Shown here: piece after piece, positions 54,814 through 63,389 of the stretch
How positions within the stretch are numbered: position 1 is the first letter of the stretch
Layout of the letters: the number at the start of each line of letters is the position of its first letter
Origin: a methane-oxidizing endosymbiont of Gigantopelta aegis
Lineage (GTDB): Bacteria; Pseudomonadota; Gammaproteobacteria; Methylococcales; Methylomonadaceae
Direction: 5' to 3'
DNA: 64,000 nt
NCBI RefSeq assembly: GCF_016097405.1
Contig: NZ_JAEHGD010000003.1
Location: forward strand, 1-64,000
Program-made: the position numbers and the translations under genes
Notes under the pieces: model-generated
What the model was told of the DNA's origin: nothing
What the model saw: the letters and a program-made list of their open reading frames with translations, nothing else
Database searches by the model: none

Positions 54814-55070
54814 CGACTATTCTGGAGATATTAAGGAAAAACAATATTAAAACCTGCATTTTATTTGGCTCTCGGGCAAAGGGTAATTTTAAAAAAGGCA
54901 GTGATGTGGATATTGCAGTTCTTGGCGATGACAGAAAGCTGGCTTATTGTTTAAATGAAGAGAGCAACTTGCCTTATTTTTTTGATGTGGTTAATCTGGA
55001 GACCCTGAGAAATCAAAATTTAAAAGAGCATATTCGTCGTGTCGGTAAGCGACTGGATGAATTATTTTAG
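54786..55070 (+). CDS. HI0073-like MNT nucleotidyltransferase, module 6
   Basis: A 94-aa protein with CILFGSRAKGNFKKGSDVDIAV (GS 29-30, DVD 41-43; x10 spacing) and YFFDVVNLETL giving the third Asp. NQNLKEHIRRVGKRL at the end is typical of the family. It is the antitoxin candidate for the preceding HEPN gene and a different subtype from modules 1-5. Confidence 0.88.
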   Translation: MFGFTEDELATILEILRKNNIKTCILFGSRAKGNFKKGSDVDIAVLGDDRKLAYCLNEESNLPYFFDVVNLETLRNQNLKEHIRRVGKRLDELF

Positions 55071-55144
55071 GGATGAGCATTTATTTCCCTTGATGATGGG
55101 GTGGCAGGCATGATAAATCGCAGTCGGGAAATTCAGCTTAACGC

Positions 55145-56137
55145 ATGATCACCCGAATTTATATCGAACAAGCGATTAAACAGCATCCACGAGTGCAACA
55201 AATTTGCCAGCGTTTTCCGGAAGCCAGGCAGATTGAATGTGAACGCTATGGTGAGGTGTTTAATCCTAAGGCGCAGAATTTCCGTATTCAAAAACAACAA
55301 CCGGCCTTGATTTTGGCGCGTAAGCATAAAGGTTATGCGTTGCCCGCGCCGGCGGGTTATGGCATTGGTGCGCAGCAGAATTATTATTTCTCGCACATGC
55401 TCAATTGTTTGTATGATTGCCGCTATTGTTTTCTGCAAGGCATGTATCAATCGGCCAATTATGTCCTGTTTGTCAATTATGAAGACTATATGGATGACAT
55501 CAGGGCAATCAGTGCACAACATGCGGCACAGCCGGTGCATTTTTTCTCCGGTTATGATTGTGACAGTCTGGCGCTGGAGCCGGTGACCGGGTTTGTCGAT
55601 TATTTTTTACCGCAATTCGAAAAACTGGATAATGCCTGGCTGGAGTTGCGCAGTAAAAGCACGCAGATTCGTCGGTTATTGCAGTATTCGCCTTGGCCGC
55701 GTTGTATTGTGGCGTTCAGTTTGTCGCCGGAGGATGTAGCGGATAAATTAGAACATAAGGCTCCGCCTTTGCAAAAACGGTTGGAAGCGATGGTTAAATT
55801 GCAGCAACAGGGCTGGCGTCTAGGCTTGCGCTTTGACCCTTTAATTTATCAAGAACATTACAAAGACACTTATCGACAGTTATTTGAGCAGGTTTTCAGC
55901 CGTATTGATGTTGCGTCGTTACATTCGGTGAGTTTAGGCGTGTTTCGGCTGCCGGAAAAATACTATAAAAAGATCTACAAACTTTATCCTGAAGAAAAGC
56001 TGTTTGCCAGCCCGTTACAGCATGCGGCGGGTATGGTCAGTTACCGGGACGATCTGGAGCAGGAAATGATGGCGCAATGCAGCCGGATGCTGCTGGACTA
56101 TATTCCAGAAGATATCTTTTTTCCATGCACAGTATGA
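55145..56137 (+). CDS. Spore photoproduct lyase-like radical SAM protein
   Basis: A 330-aa protein. The radical SAM cluster motif is C-x3-C-x2-C in NCLYDCRYCFLQGMY. LGLRFDPLIYQEHYKDTYRQ and HSVSLGVFRLPEKYYKKIYK agree with SplB-type proteins, including SPL-like proteins of non-sporulating bacteria. SPL repairs spore photoproduct in DNA; the role in a gammaproteobacterium is uncertain, but a DNA photolesion or tRNA/DNA base substrate is plausible. It overlaps the SDR gene by 4 bp. Confidence 0.82.
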   Translation: MITRIYIEQAIKQHPRVQQICQRFPEARQIECERYGEVFNPKAQNFRIQKQQPALILARKHKGYALPAPAGYGIGAQQNYYFSHMLNCLYDCRYCFLQGMYQSANYVLFVNYEDYMDDIRAISAQHAAQPVHFFSGYDCDSLALEPVTGFVDYFLPQFEKLDNAWLELRSKSTQIRRLLQYSPWPRCIVAFSLSPEDVADKLEHKAPPLQKRLEAMVKLQQQGWRLGLRFDPLIYQEHYKDTYRQLFEQVFSRIDVASLHSVSLGVFRLPEKYYKKIYKLYPEEKLFASPLQHAAGMVSYRDDLEQEMMAQCSRMLLDYIPEDIFFPCTV

Positions 56138-56838
56138 CACGGACGGTATTGGTGATCGGTGCGAGTTCGGGCATTGGTCGGGCCGTCAGCCGGAAATTGT
56201 TGCAACAGGGGCATCGGGTGATTGGTTGTAGCCGTGATGTGAGCAAATTCAGCCAGCCGCATCCGGTGTTTTTTCCGGTTGAATTGGATTTAAGTCAGCT
56301 GGAGGCGATTCCAGACACATGCCGCCAAATTCAAGCACAGCATCCGCAGCTAGATGCTGTGGTGTTTGCCGCAGGCTTTGGGCGCTTTGCCTCGTTAGAA
56401 GAATTTTCCGGGCCTCAGATTGAGCAGTTGATGACGGTGAATTTTACGGCCCAGGTTTTTCTGACCAAGGCGTTGCTAGCTAAATTGAAGCAAAAAGCGC
56501 ATGCTAATCTGATTTATATTGGTTCGGAGGCCGCCTTGCGCGGTGCGCGTAAAGGCACGATTTATTGTGCCAGTAAATTCGCCCTAAGGGGGTTTTGCCA
56601 GAGCCTTGCCGATGAGTGTGGTAAAAGTTCGGTACGGGTTTCTCTAATCAACCCGGGGATGGTCAGAACGCCGTTTTTTGACGTGTTAGATTTTTGTCCG
56701 GGTGAAGCTGAAAAACAGGCATTGAAGGCCGAGGATGTCGCCGATGTCGTCGCTTATGTCTTAGCCGCTCCCCGTCATGTTGCGATGGATGAATTGATTT
56801 TGAATCCTGTGAATAAGGTGATTCAGTTTAAAAAATAG
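56134..56838 (+). CDS. Short-chain dehydrogenase/reductase
   Basis: ATG 56134 overlaps the previous stop (ATGA) and gives 234 aa; an earlier ATG at 56125 is possible. Rossmann VLVIGASSGIGRAVSRKLL, catalytic Ser in LIYIGSEAALRGARK and Y-x3-K in YCASKFALRGF. LINPGMVRTPFFDVLDF follows as usual in classical SDRs. The substrate is unknown. Coupling to the SPL-like gene suggests a shared transcript. Confidence 0.88.
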   Translation: MTRTVLVIGASSGIGRAVSRKLLQQGHRVIGCSRDVSKFSQPHPVFFPVELDLSQLEAIPDTCRQIQAQHPQLDAVVFAAGFGRFASLEEFSGPQIEQLMTVNFTAQVFLTKALLAKLKQKAHANLIYIGSEAALRGARKGTIYCASKFALRGFCQSLADECGKSSVRVSLINPGMVRTPFFDVLDFCPGEAEKQALKAEDVADVVAYVLAAPRHVAMDELILNPVNKVIQFKK

Positions 56839-56895
56839 AATCTGCGTGTTTTTCCGGCTACACTGTTCATTTGTTCCCCAAACTTTTCAGCGTTA

Positions 56896-58488
56896 ATGCT
56901 TGCCAGATTTCTTGTTTATATCGCGTATTTTTTAAAAAACTCCATACGTTACCAACACTGTAAGCGGTTTTTTTATGACCTGCTGGAAAACCCGAAGAGC
57001 AAATTAAAATCCCGCTTCGATATGTTCATGATTGTGCTGGTTATCGCCAGTGTATCTTCTTTGGTGTATGAAGTAGAGCATGGTTTGGGGCAGTGGAGTA
57101 TCTATCTTGAGCATTTTGTCGTTAGCGTATTTATTGCCGAATATTTACTCAGGATGTGGATTTATTCAGACAGCCATCGTTTGATTATCGATTATTACGA
57201 ACACTGCGAATATTTATCGATTCGTTTCCGTTTTATGACGGCACTGAAAAAGGTTTTCGCTAAAAAACTGGCCTATATGGTTACGCCGTTCGCCATTATC
57301 GATTTATTGGCGATTTTACCGAGTTACCGACCACTCAGAATTCTCAGGGTATTTCTGATTTTCAGGTTGTTTAAAATACTGCGCTATTCGCAAAGCTTGA
57401 AAATGTTTGCCGATATTATCAAGAGCAAGCGCTTTGAGTTACTCACCCTGCTGATATTCCTTGGCTTTTTGGTGTTTATTTCTAGCATCGCTATTTATTT
57501 GTTTGAAAACCGCAGTGCGGGTGGGACGGTCGATGACCTTTATGATGCACTATATTGGTCGGTAGTGACGATTTCGACCGTCGGTTATGGGGATATTACA
57601 CCGCTAACAACGGGCGGACGACTGGTGACGATGGTGTTAATTCTGAGTGGATTAGGTGTGCTGGCCTTTTTTACCTCTATTATCGTCGCAGCCTTTAATG
57701 ATCAGATCGACAGCCTCAGAACGTCGCGTACTTTTTCTGAATTGGAGAGCCATAGCGAACTCATTATCATCTGTGGTTTTGGCCGGGTTGGGCAACAATT
57801 AGCGGCTTTGTTGGCGGCAGACCGACAAAAATTTGTTATCTTTGATATTTCAGAACAACGGGTGGAGGAGGCTAAACAAGCGGGCTATTTAAGCCTTGTG
57901 GCCAATGCCACGCAAAATGATATGCTGGAAATGGCGGGCATAAAACATAATGTTTCCACTATCATTTGTGCAACTGGAAATGATGTCATCAATGTCTATA
58001 TTACCCTTACCTGCCGCCATTTAAATAAAGAGGTACAGATTATTTCCCGCGCCAATCGGCATGAAAATGTGGTCAAACTCTATCAAGCGGGTGCGGATAC
58101 CGTGATTGAGCCGTTTATTATTTCTGGGTTACTCGCGGCTGAATATATTGGTCAACCCGTGGCCTTTGAAGCGATTACCGGGATTCTTCATGGTCAGAAA
58201 AATATTTTGCTAGAAGCAGTCAAGGTCAAGCCAGGCAGTTTGCTAGAAAAAAAATCAATTTCTGAAATCGACTTTCATGCCCAGAAATTAAGTCTGGTGG
58301 GGGTAATCAGTCATAACGCCAAACATCTAAAGCATAAAAATAAATATGTCATTAAACAGCAGCATTTTTACTTTAATCCACCGATGGATTTTAAACTGCA
58401 GGCGGGTGATATTTTGGTGCTGTTAGGGCGCTCGACCAGTATTAGCCATTTTCGAGATCGAATTGAACAAAGCCATTTACTGGGATAA
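56896..58488 (+). CDS. Voltage-gated-like potassium channel with RCK (TrkA-N) domain
   Basis: A 530-aa protein. S1-S4-like helices occupy about residues 45-160 (FDMFMIVLVIASVSSLVYEV; SYRPLRILRVFLIFRLFKIL has the Arg-rich S4 spacing). The pore carries the K+ filter TISTVGYGDITPLTTGG, then the inner helix. RCK-N follows at about 285 (IIICGFGRVGQQLAALLAAD) and a TrkA-C-like end. It conducts K+ and is gated by nucleotide or ion binding to RCK. It is followed after 3 bp by a separate RCK protein. Confidence 0.9.
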   Translation: MLARFLVYIAYFLKNSIRYQHCKRFFYDLLENPKSKLKSRFDMFMIVLVIASVSSLVYEVEHGLGQWSIYLEHFVVSVFIAEYLLRMWIYSDSHRLIIDYYEHCEYLSIRFRFMTALKKVFAKKLAYMVTPFAIIDLLAILPSYRPLRILRVFLIFRLFKILRYSQSLKMFADIIKSKRFELLTLLIFLGFLVFISSIAIYLFENRSAGGTVDDLYDALYWSVVTISTVGYGDITPLTTGGRLVTMVLILSGLGVLAFFTSIIVAAFNDQIDSLRTSRTFSELESHSELIIICGFGRVGQQLAALLAADRQKFVIFDISEQRVEEAKQAGYLSLVANATQNDMLEMAGIKHNVSTIICATGNDVINVYITLTCRHLNKEVQIISRANRHENVVKLYQAGADTVIEPFIISGLLAAEYIGQPVAFEAITGILHGQKNILLEAVKVKPGSLLEKKSISEIDFHAQKLSLVGVISHNAKHLKHKNKYVIKQQHFYFNPPMDFKLQAGDILVLLGRSTSISHFRDRIEQSHLLG

Positions 58489-58491
58489 GCC

Positions 58492-59187
58492 ATGATTCGT
58501 TATGCTGTTTTCGGATTTAATCGTATGTCTGTGGAAGCCATTAACCGGCTCGACTGTAACTGTGTGATTGTCGTGGATCAGGCACCTGAACGCTTGAAAC
58601 AGGCTGAAGAAAAAGGATTGACGACGGCACCTATCGATTTTCGTAGTGATGAAGATTTGAAATCCATCGGTATTGGCAAGGATATTAAAACCCTGTTTTG
58701 CTTTTTTCCCGAAGACTCCGATAATGTCTTTTTGACCCTGTCGGCACGCGCTATAGATCCGGAACTTCACATTGTTTCGATTGTCGATGACCCGGATGCC
58801 GAAGACAAGTTACTGGCCGCAGGCGCGAATAAAGTCATCAATCCGTATCAAATTTGTGGACGTAAAATTTATGAGTGGATTAAAAAGCCGGATATTACCA
58901 ATATTATTGATCATACCGTTTTTGGTCGCCAAGATTTGCACATTGCCGAGGTAGAAATCCCTGTAGGGTCGCCACTGGAAGGCGCGCTCAGCAGCGAATT
59001 GCAGCTAAGTACACGCTATAATCTGGTTTTGATTGGTGTTGTCGATAAAGAAATCAATGAAGAACTACATTTTGCCATCGGTGAGCGGGATTATCGACTG
59101 GACGCCGGCGATATTTTAGTGATTCTCGGCCCTGCGCGTGAAATCAGACTCTTTAGAAAGGATGTGAGCAATGTTGGAAAAAATTAA
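58492..59187 (+). CDS. Stand-alone RCK (TrkA-N/TrkA-C) protein
   Basis: A 231-aa soluble protein. The Rossmann-like TrkA-N half (MIRYAVFGFNRMSVEAINRL) lacks a canonical GxGxxG, having GFNRMS instead. ADPELHIVSIVDDPDAEDKL-type segments and the TrkA-C half (VEIPVGSPLEGALSSELQLS, RLDAGDILVILGPAREI) follow. It parallels the RCK tail of the channel just upstream and may form hetero-octameric gating rings with it (inference). It overlaps dsbB by 17 bp. Confidence 0.85.
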   Translation: MIRYAVFGFNRMSVEAINRLDCNCVIVVDQAPERLKQAEEKGLTTAPIDFRSDEDLKSIGIGKDIKTLFCFFPEDSDNVFLTLSARAIDPELHIVSIVDDPDAEDKLLAAGANKVINPYQICGRKIYEWIKKPDITNIIDHTVFGRQDLHIAEVEIPVGSPLEGALSSELQLSTRYNLVLIGVVDKEINEELHFAIGERDYRLDAGDILVILGPAREIRLFRKDVSNVGKN

Positions 59188-59695
59188 ATTAACCCCGCGA
59201 ATCTGGTTTGCACTAGGGGCTGTGGCGTGTTTCAGTATGTTGGGTATTGGCGCTTATTTTCAGTTTGTTGAATACTTAGAACCTTGTCCGTTGTGTATTT
59301 CGCAGCGCATCATGATTTTATTCACCGGGCTTGTGTTCCTGATTGCCGCCATTCATAACCCGGCTGCATGCGGGCGTAAGATATATGCAATTATCGGCAC
59401 AATTACAGCATTGATGGGTGCCGGAATCTCTGCGCGCCATGTTTGGCTACAGCATTTACCACCTGATGAGGTGCCGGAATGTGGGCCTGGCTTGTCTTAT
59501 GTGTTTGCAAACTTTCCACTCACGGAAACATTGAAACTGATGCTGAATGGCACGGGTGAATGTGCGGATGTGCTATGGACGTTTTTAGGCTTAAGTATTC
59601 CCGGCTGGACCTTGGTTGCTTTTTTGCTGTTAGCGATGTTAAGTCTGTTACAGTTCTGGAATCAGCCTGCTGAAGAAGGTATAGGTAATGAATAA
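59171..59695 (+). CDS. dsbB: Disulfide bond formation protein B
   Basis: Inner-membrane quinone reductase that reoxidises DsbA. The 174-aa protein has four TM helices, the first redox pair in EPCPLCISQRIMI (C-x2-C) and the second pair in the second periplasmic loop (VPECGPGLS and GTGECADV). Length and Cys spacing match DsbB. The start lies inside the upstream RCK gene, the end overlaps the next gene by 8 bp, so it belongs to this operon. No dsbA is in the window. Confidence 0.94.
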   Translation: MLEKIKLTPRIWFALGAVACFSMLGIGAYFQFVEYLEPCPLCISQRIMILFTGLVFLIAAIHNPAACGRKIYAIIGTITALMGAGISARHVWLQHLPPDEVPECGPGLSYVFANFPLTETLKLMLNGTGECADVLWTFLGLSIPGWTLVAFLLLAMLSLLQFWNQPAEEGIGNE

Positions 59696-60509
59696 ACTGG
59701 TTTTAACGATATTTTTAATGACTTCTTTGTGGTCTGTGGCGGCAGCGGAAAAGGACAGACTGGATCAGATTCTGCAATCGCCACACCGTTCCGAAGCGCA
59801 CAAGGCGCGTGATCAATATCGACATCCAAAGCAAACCCTGGAATTTTTTGATGTCAAGCCGTATATGACCGTGGTGGAAATATGGCCGGGGGCTGGGTGG
59901 TACACAGAAATTCTGGCGCCGTATCTGCAAGCTGAAGGAATCTTATATGCCGCGCATTTTTCAGAAGACTCCAGCGTGCCCTACTTCAAAAAAAGCCTGG
60001 CCAAATTTAAACAAAAACTGGCCTCTGAACCCAAAATATACGGCCAGGTGAAAGTGACCGTTTTAAATCCGCCGGAACAGCTTGCCATTGCACCAGAAGG
60101 CAGTGTTGATCGAGTTTTAACATTTCGTAATGTCCACAACTGGATGAAGGCGGGTACCGCGAAGCAAGTTTTTGCCGCCATGTTTAAAGCCTTACGTCCG
60201 GGCGGATTGCTGGGCGTTGTCGAACATCGTGCCAATCCGGAAACAGCCGTTGATCCACAGGCTAAATCAGGCTATGTACATGAACAAACCGTCATTGCAT
60301 TCGCTAAACAAGCGGGTTTTGAGTTATTGGATAAATCCGAAATTAACCGCAACCCCAAAGACAGTGCGCAGCATCCTAAAGGTGTCTGGACCTTGCCACC
60401 CTCATTGCGGCTTGGGGATCAGGACAAAGAAAAATATCAGAAAATCGGTGAAAGTGACCGGATGACGCTGAAATTTATTAAACCTTTTAACAAGCAAAGA
60501 GCATTATGA
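59688..60509 (+). CDS. Exported class I SAM-methyltransferase-like protein
   Basis: A 273-aa protein. A signal peptide (LVLTIFLMTSLWSVAAAE) precedes a methyltransferase fold: FFDVKPYMTVVEIWPGAGWY (motif I with W in place of the usual G/C), YAAHFSEDSS, VLTFRNVHNWMKAG and FKALRPGGLLGVVEHRA. This periplasmic-looking methyltransferase family is widespread but its substrate, and the source of SAM outside the cytoplasm, are unknown. It overlaps dsbB (8 bp) and the Tim44-like gene (4 bp). Confidence 0.8.
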   Translation: MNKLVLTIFLMTSLWSVAAAEKDRLDQILQSPHRSEAHKARDQYRHPKQTLEFFDVKPYMTVVEIWPGAGWYTEILAPYLQAEGILYAAHFSEDSSVPYFKKSLAKFKQKLASEPKIYGQVKVTVLNPPEQLAIAPEGSVDRVLTFRNVHNWMKAGTAKQVFAAMFKALRPGGLLGVVEHRANPETAVDPQAKSGYVHEQTVIAFAKQAGFELLDKSEINRNPKDSAQHPKGVWTLPPSLRLGDQDKEKYQKIGESDRMTLKFIKPFNKQRAL

Positions 60510-61453
60510 AAAAACATACTTTTTTACTCAGTTTTATGATTGCCGTCAGTTTGACGCTGGCAGGTATTCCCGATGTCGAAGCGAAACGCTTTGGCGGTGC
60601 GCGCTCGTTTGGCAGTAAGCGCAGTTATAGCTCGCCATTTCGACGTTCGGCGCTGCCCTCAAAAAGCACACGTTCTGCCAGCCAGCAACAGGCTGCTCAG
60701 AAAAATCAGGCAGCCCGACAAAATATGTCACGACGGGGTGGTATGTGGGGTATGTTAGGCGCATTGGCGATTGGCGGCTTGTTAGGCTCCATGTTATTCG
60801 GTGGCGCGTTCGAAGGGTTAAATCTGATGGATATGTTGATATTCGCTGGCATTGCCTTTTTGTTGTATCGTCTGTTTGTCGCGCGCAAACCCAAACCGGC
60901 TTATCAGCGAAATACCCTGGATGATAACATGGGTGATTTTTCGAATTCATCGGCTTCTCATCATGATGCGCCGCAGGCTGGGCGTACTGCTTCGCCATTC
61001 AATACCGATGTGTTGTTTGGGAATAAACAGACGCATGGCGCCGCTTTTGATGATGCTGATTTTGAACGCAGCGTAGTGCCTGAGGGCTTCGATGAGCAGG
61101 ATTTTCTGACCGGGGCAAAAAACGCGTTTTACCAATTACAAAAGGCTTGGGACAATCGCGATCTGGCGGACATTCGTGCCTTGACTACCGATAAAGTATT
61201 TTCAGAAATTCAATCGCAATTACAGGCGACAACGGAACAGAATCAAACTGAAGTGCTGCATTTGGATGCTGAATTGCTGGATGTGCGCGAATTGGATGAT
61301 GAATTGGAAGCGGCGGTGATGTTTGATGCCGTTATCCGCGAAAACCCGGATGAGCAGGCGAATCAGATTCGTGAGGTGTGGCATTTTGTAAAACCTAAGC
61401 GGGCGATTCAGCCTAAATGGTACTTAGATGGTATTCAGCAACTGGAAGACTGA
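60506..61453 (+). CDS. Tim44-like domain protein
   Basis: The 315-aa protein has a signal peptide or first TM (MKKHTFLLSFMIAVSLTLAG), a Ser/Arg-rich low-complexity part (RSFGSKRSYSSPFRRSALPS), a Gly-rich TM hairpin (GMLGALAIGGLLGSMLFGG; MLIFAGIAFLLYRLF), then a C-terminal Tim44-like domain (about 185-312; FLTGAKNAFYQLQKAWDNRD, VWHFVKPKRAIQPKWYLDGI). Such bacterial proteins bind membranes and are of unknown function. The start ATGA overlaps the preceding stop. Confidence 0.85.
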   Translation: MKKHTFLLSFMIAVSLTLAGIPDVEAKRFGGARSFGSKRSYSSPFRRSALPSKSTRSASQQQAAQKNQAARQNMSRRGGMWGMLGALAIGGLLGSMLFGGAFEGLNLMDMLIFAGIAFLLYRLFVARKPKPAYQRNTLDDNMGDFSNSSASHHDAPQAGRTASPFNTDVLFGNKQTHGAAFDDADFERSVVPEGFDEQDFLTGAKNAFYQLQKAWDNRDLADIRALTTDKVFSEIQSQLQATTEQNQTEVLHLDAELLDVRELDDELEAAVMFDAVIRENPDEQANQIREVWHFVKPKRAIQPKWYLDGIQQLED

Positions 61454-61458
61454 TTGCG

Positions 61459-62073
61459 ATGGTCAGCGAAGATAAAACCCGGCAGCGTTATGATCGTTTA
61501 GCGCCCTATTTCGATGCACTCGAAGGTGTGTTGGAAGGGGCGTTTTTTAAAAAATGGCGACAAACGCTGTGGCAGCAGGCTAAAGGGCCGGATATTCTGG
61601 AAGTTGGCGTCGGTACCGGTAAAAACTTCCCGTTTTATCCGCCGGATGCGCGGATTACAGCGATTGATTTCAGTGAAAAAATGCTGCAACGCGCCATCGA
61701 GAAAAAGCAGCGTTATGGCGTTAAGGTTGATTTATATTTACAGGATGTTGAGTCATTACCGTATGCCGATAACAGTTTCGATACCGTGGTCGCCACTTTT
61801 GTTTTTTGTTCTGTGCCGCATCCTAAAAAAGGCTTGATGGAATTATATCGTGTGTGCAAACCGGGCGGACAGGTATTGTTATTGGAGCATGTGCTCAGTT
61901 CCAATAAGGTGATGGCGATGATGATGAATGCGCTGAACCCATTAGTTCGGGCAGTTTTTGGCGCCAATATTAATCGTGAAACGGTAAAAAGCGTACAATC
62001 TTGTCCGTTTCAGAAGGTCACGTTAGATCCTGTTAGCAGCGATATGGTGAAATTGATTCGGGCGGTTAAATAG
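61459..62073 (+). CDS. Class I SAM-methyltransferase (UbiE/PmtA-like)
   Basis: ATG 61459 is 5 bp after the Tim44-like stop; an in-frame ATG at 61417 would overlap it and adds an unlikely leader. The 204-aa protein has YDRLAPYFDALEGVLEGAFF, motif I ILEVGVGTGKNFPFYPP, ITAIDFSEKMLQRA, DNSFDTVVATFVFCSVPHP and VCKPGGQVLLLEHV. This wording is close to phospholipid N-methyltransferases and UbiE relatives; the substrate is open. It is the last gene of the run starting at 56896. Confidence 0.88.
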   Translation: MVSEDKTRQRYDRLAPYFDALEGVLEGAFFKKWRQTLWQQAKGPDILEVGVGTGKNFPFYPPDARITAIDFSEKMLQRAIEKKQRYGVKVDLYLQDVESLPYADNSFDTVVATFVFCSVPHPKKGLMELYRVCKPGGQVLLLEHVLSSNKVMAMMMNALNPLVRAVFGANINRETVKSVQSCPFQKVTLDPVSSDMVKLIRAVK

Positions 62074-62074
62074 T

Positions 62075-63217
62075 TTATTTCAATCCCCAAATCTGATGTA
62101 GATTCAGCGTTAAGTTATCGGGCCTAGGGATGACTCGACAAATTGCATAGGGGGTTTCCGGTTTGGCTTGTTTGCGTTGTGCTGAGGTGTAATGCTCGCC
62201 ATGCGCGGAAAGAATGGGCAGAATGATGGGTTGATTGGCCTGGCTGTGACCGCGGTGGATGACGATGGCGGTATCACCATTTTTCAGGGTGACAAAAGCG
62301 CCTGGCGGATAAATGCCGATTTCCTGAATCAGCAGCTCAGCCAAGGTTTTATCCACGCTGGAGCCGCGTTGTAAAAAGATTTCCCGTAATGCCCTTTTGA
62401 CAAAAAAACCATCGCGATATTTGCGCGGCAAGACCATCGCGCTATAAATATCGGCCAATGAAAGTACCCGCGCATAAAGACTGATTTCAGCCTGTGTCAA
62501 ACCTTTGGGATAGCCTGAGCCGTCGGGTTTCTCATGGTGATTTTGCACGCTGTCCAGCCAGTCTTTGTCTTGAATGCCATGTTGCTCTAAAATTTTTCGA
62601 CTCAGGGCCGGATGTTCCTGGATGCGTTGTTTTTGCGCTTCGGTCAAGACTGTCTTCTGCCGGGTGAGAGATTCCTGTAATTCCATCATGCCTAAGTTTT
62701 GCGTCAAGGCGGCGGCAATCACCGTCTGGCGGCTACTTTCCGGTACATTCTTTTGTCGTAGCAGTAATTCGGTCAGCAGGGCGCATAAAATCGGGTGAAC
62801 CTGCGTATAAAGGCTTTTTTGATCCAGAATAATCGCGCCCAGTACCGCGTCTCGGTTTTCTGTGCATAATTTCTGGATAACCTTGCATATTTTCAGAATA
62901 CGAAAACGATAGTCGGGGTCTTTTTTTCCGGCAAGCATCGATAATAAAAGACGATGGGAATTTTGGCGGATGGTGTCAAGCACATGAAACGGTGTGGCTA
63001 AGGAAGTGCGTTCCGTGCTATTGATTTGACGGGCTTCCTGCAAGGTGGCTTCGCGAAACACGCCGCGTGTCAGTAGGATGTATTTTTGGTGTTCACAGCC
63101 TATTTTTTCGCCTTGATTTAACAGCAATTCGTCATCCGGCCCATAAACGGACCAGGGTAAGGGCTGATTGATTAACAGTTCTTGCGCGTCTAGTGGAATT
63201 TTAGGGATGTCTGACAT
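62075..63217 (-). CDS. HD-GYP domain protein with degenerate HD motif
   Basis: A 380-aa soluble protein. The HD-GYP core has SVQNHHEKPDGSGYPKGLTQ (HHE...GYP intact) and LSLADIYSAMVLPRKYRDG. The upstream metal-binding H-D pair, normally in AALLHDIGK, reads AALTQNLGMMEL, so both ligands are replaced. It may bind c-di-GMP or a partner without hydrolysing it. A N-terminal domain of about 100 aa is unassigned. The C-terminus, LKNGDTAIVIHRGHSQ, matches the tail seen in other HD-GYP proteins. It ends 1 bp from the convergent methyltransferase stop. Confidence 0.85.
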   Translation of the reverse strand: MSDIPKIPLDAQELLINQPLPWSVYGPDDELLLNQGEKIGCEHQKYILLTRGVFREATLQEARQINSTERTSLATPFHVLDTIRQNSHRLLLSMLAGKKDPDYRFRILKICKVIQKLCTENRDAVLGAIILDQKSLYTQVHPILCALLTELLLRQKNVPESSRQTVIAAALTQNLGMMELQESLTRQKTVLTEAQKQRIQEHPALSRKILEQHGIQDKDWLDSVQNHHEKPDGSGYPKGLTQAEISLYARVLSLADIYSAMVLPRKYRDGFFVKRALREIFLQRGSSVDKTLAELLIQEIGIYPPGAFVTLKNGDTAIVIHRGHSQANQPIILPILSAHGEHYTSAQRKQAKPETPYAICRVIPRPDNLTLNLHQIWGLK

Positions 63218-63389
63218 AAGCCGGAATTAAAAAAACGAAAAACCTGTAACAGTAGTAAAATAGGCACATATAACACGACAATCAAGCTGTTGCTTGTCGG
63301 CGTCAACTTTATAAAATCAGGAATAGTCGGTGATGCACGATTGCTTGAATCAGCTTGAAACCAATTTCCTAAGGTTTGCATAGATTATA

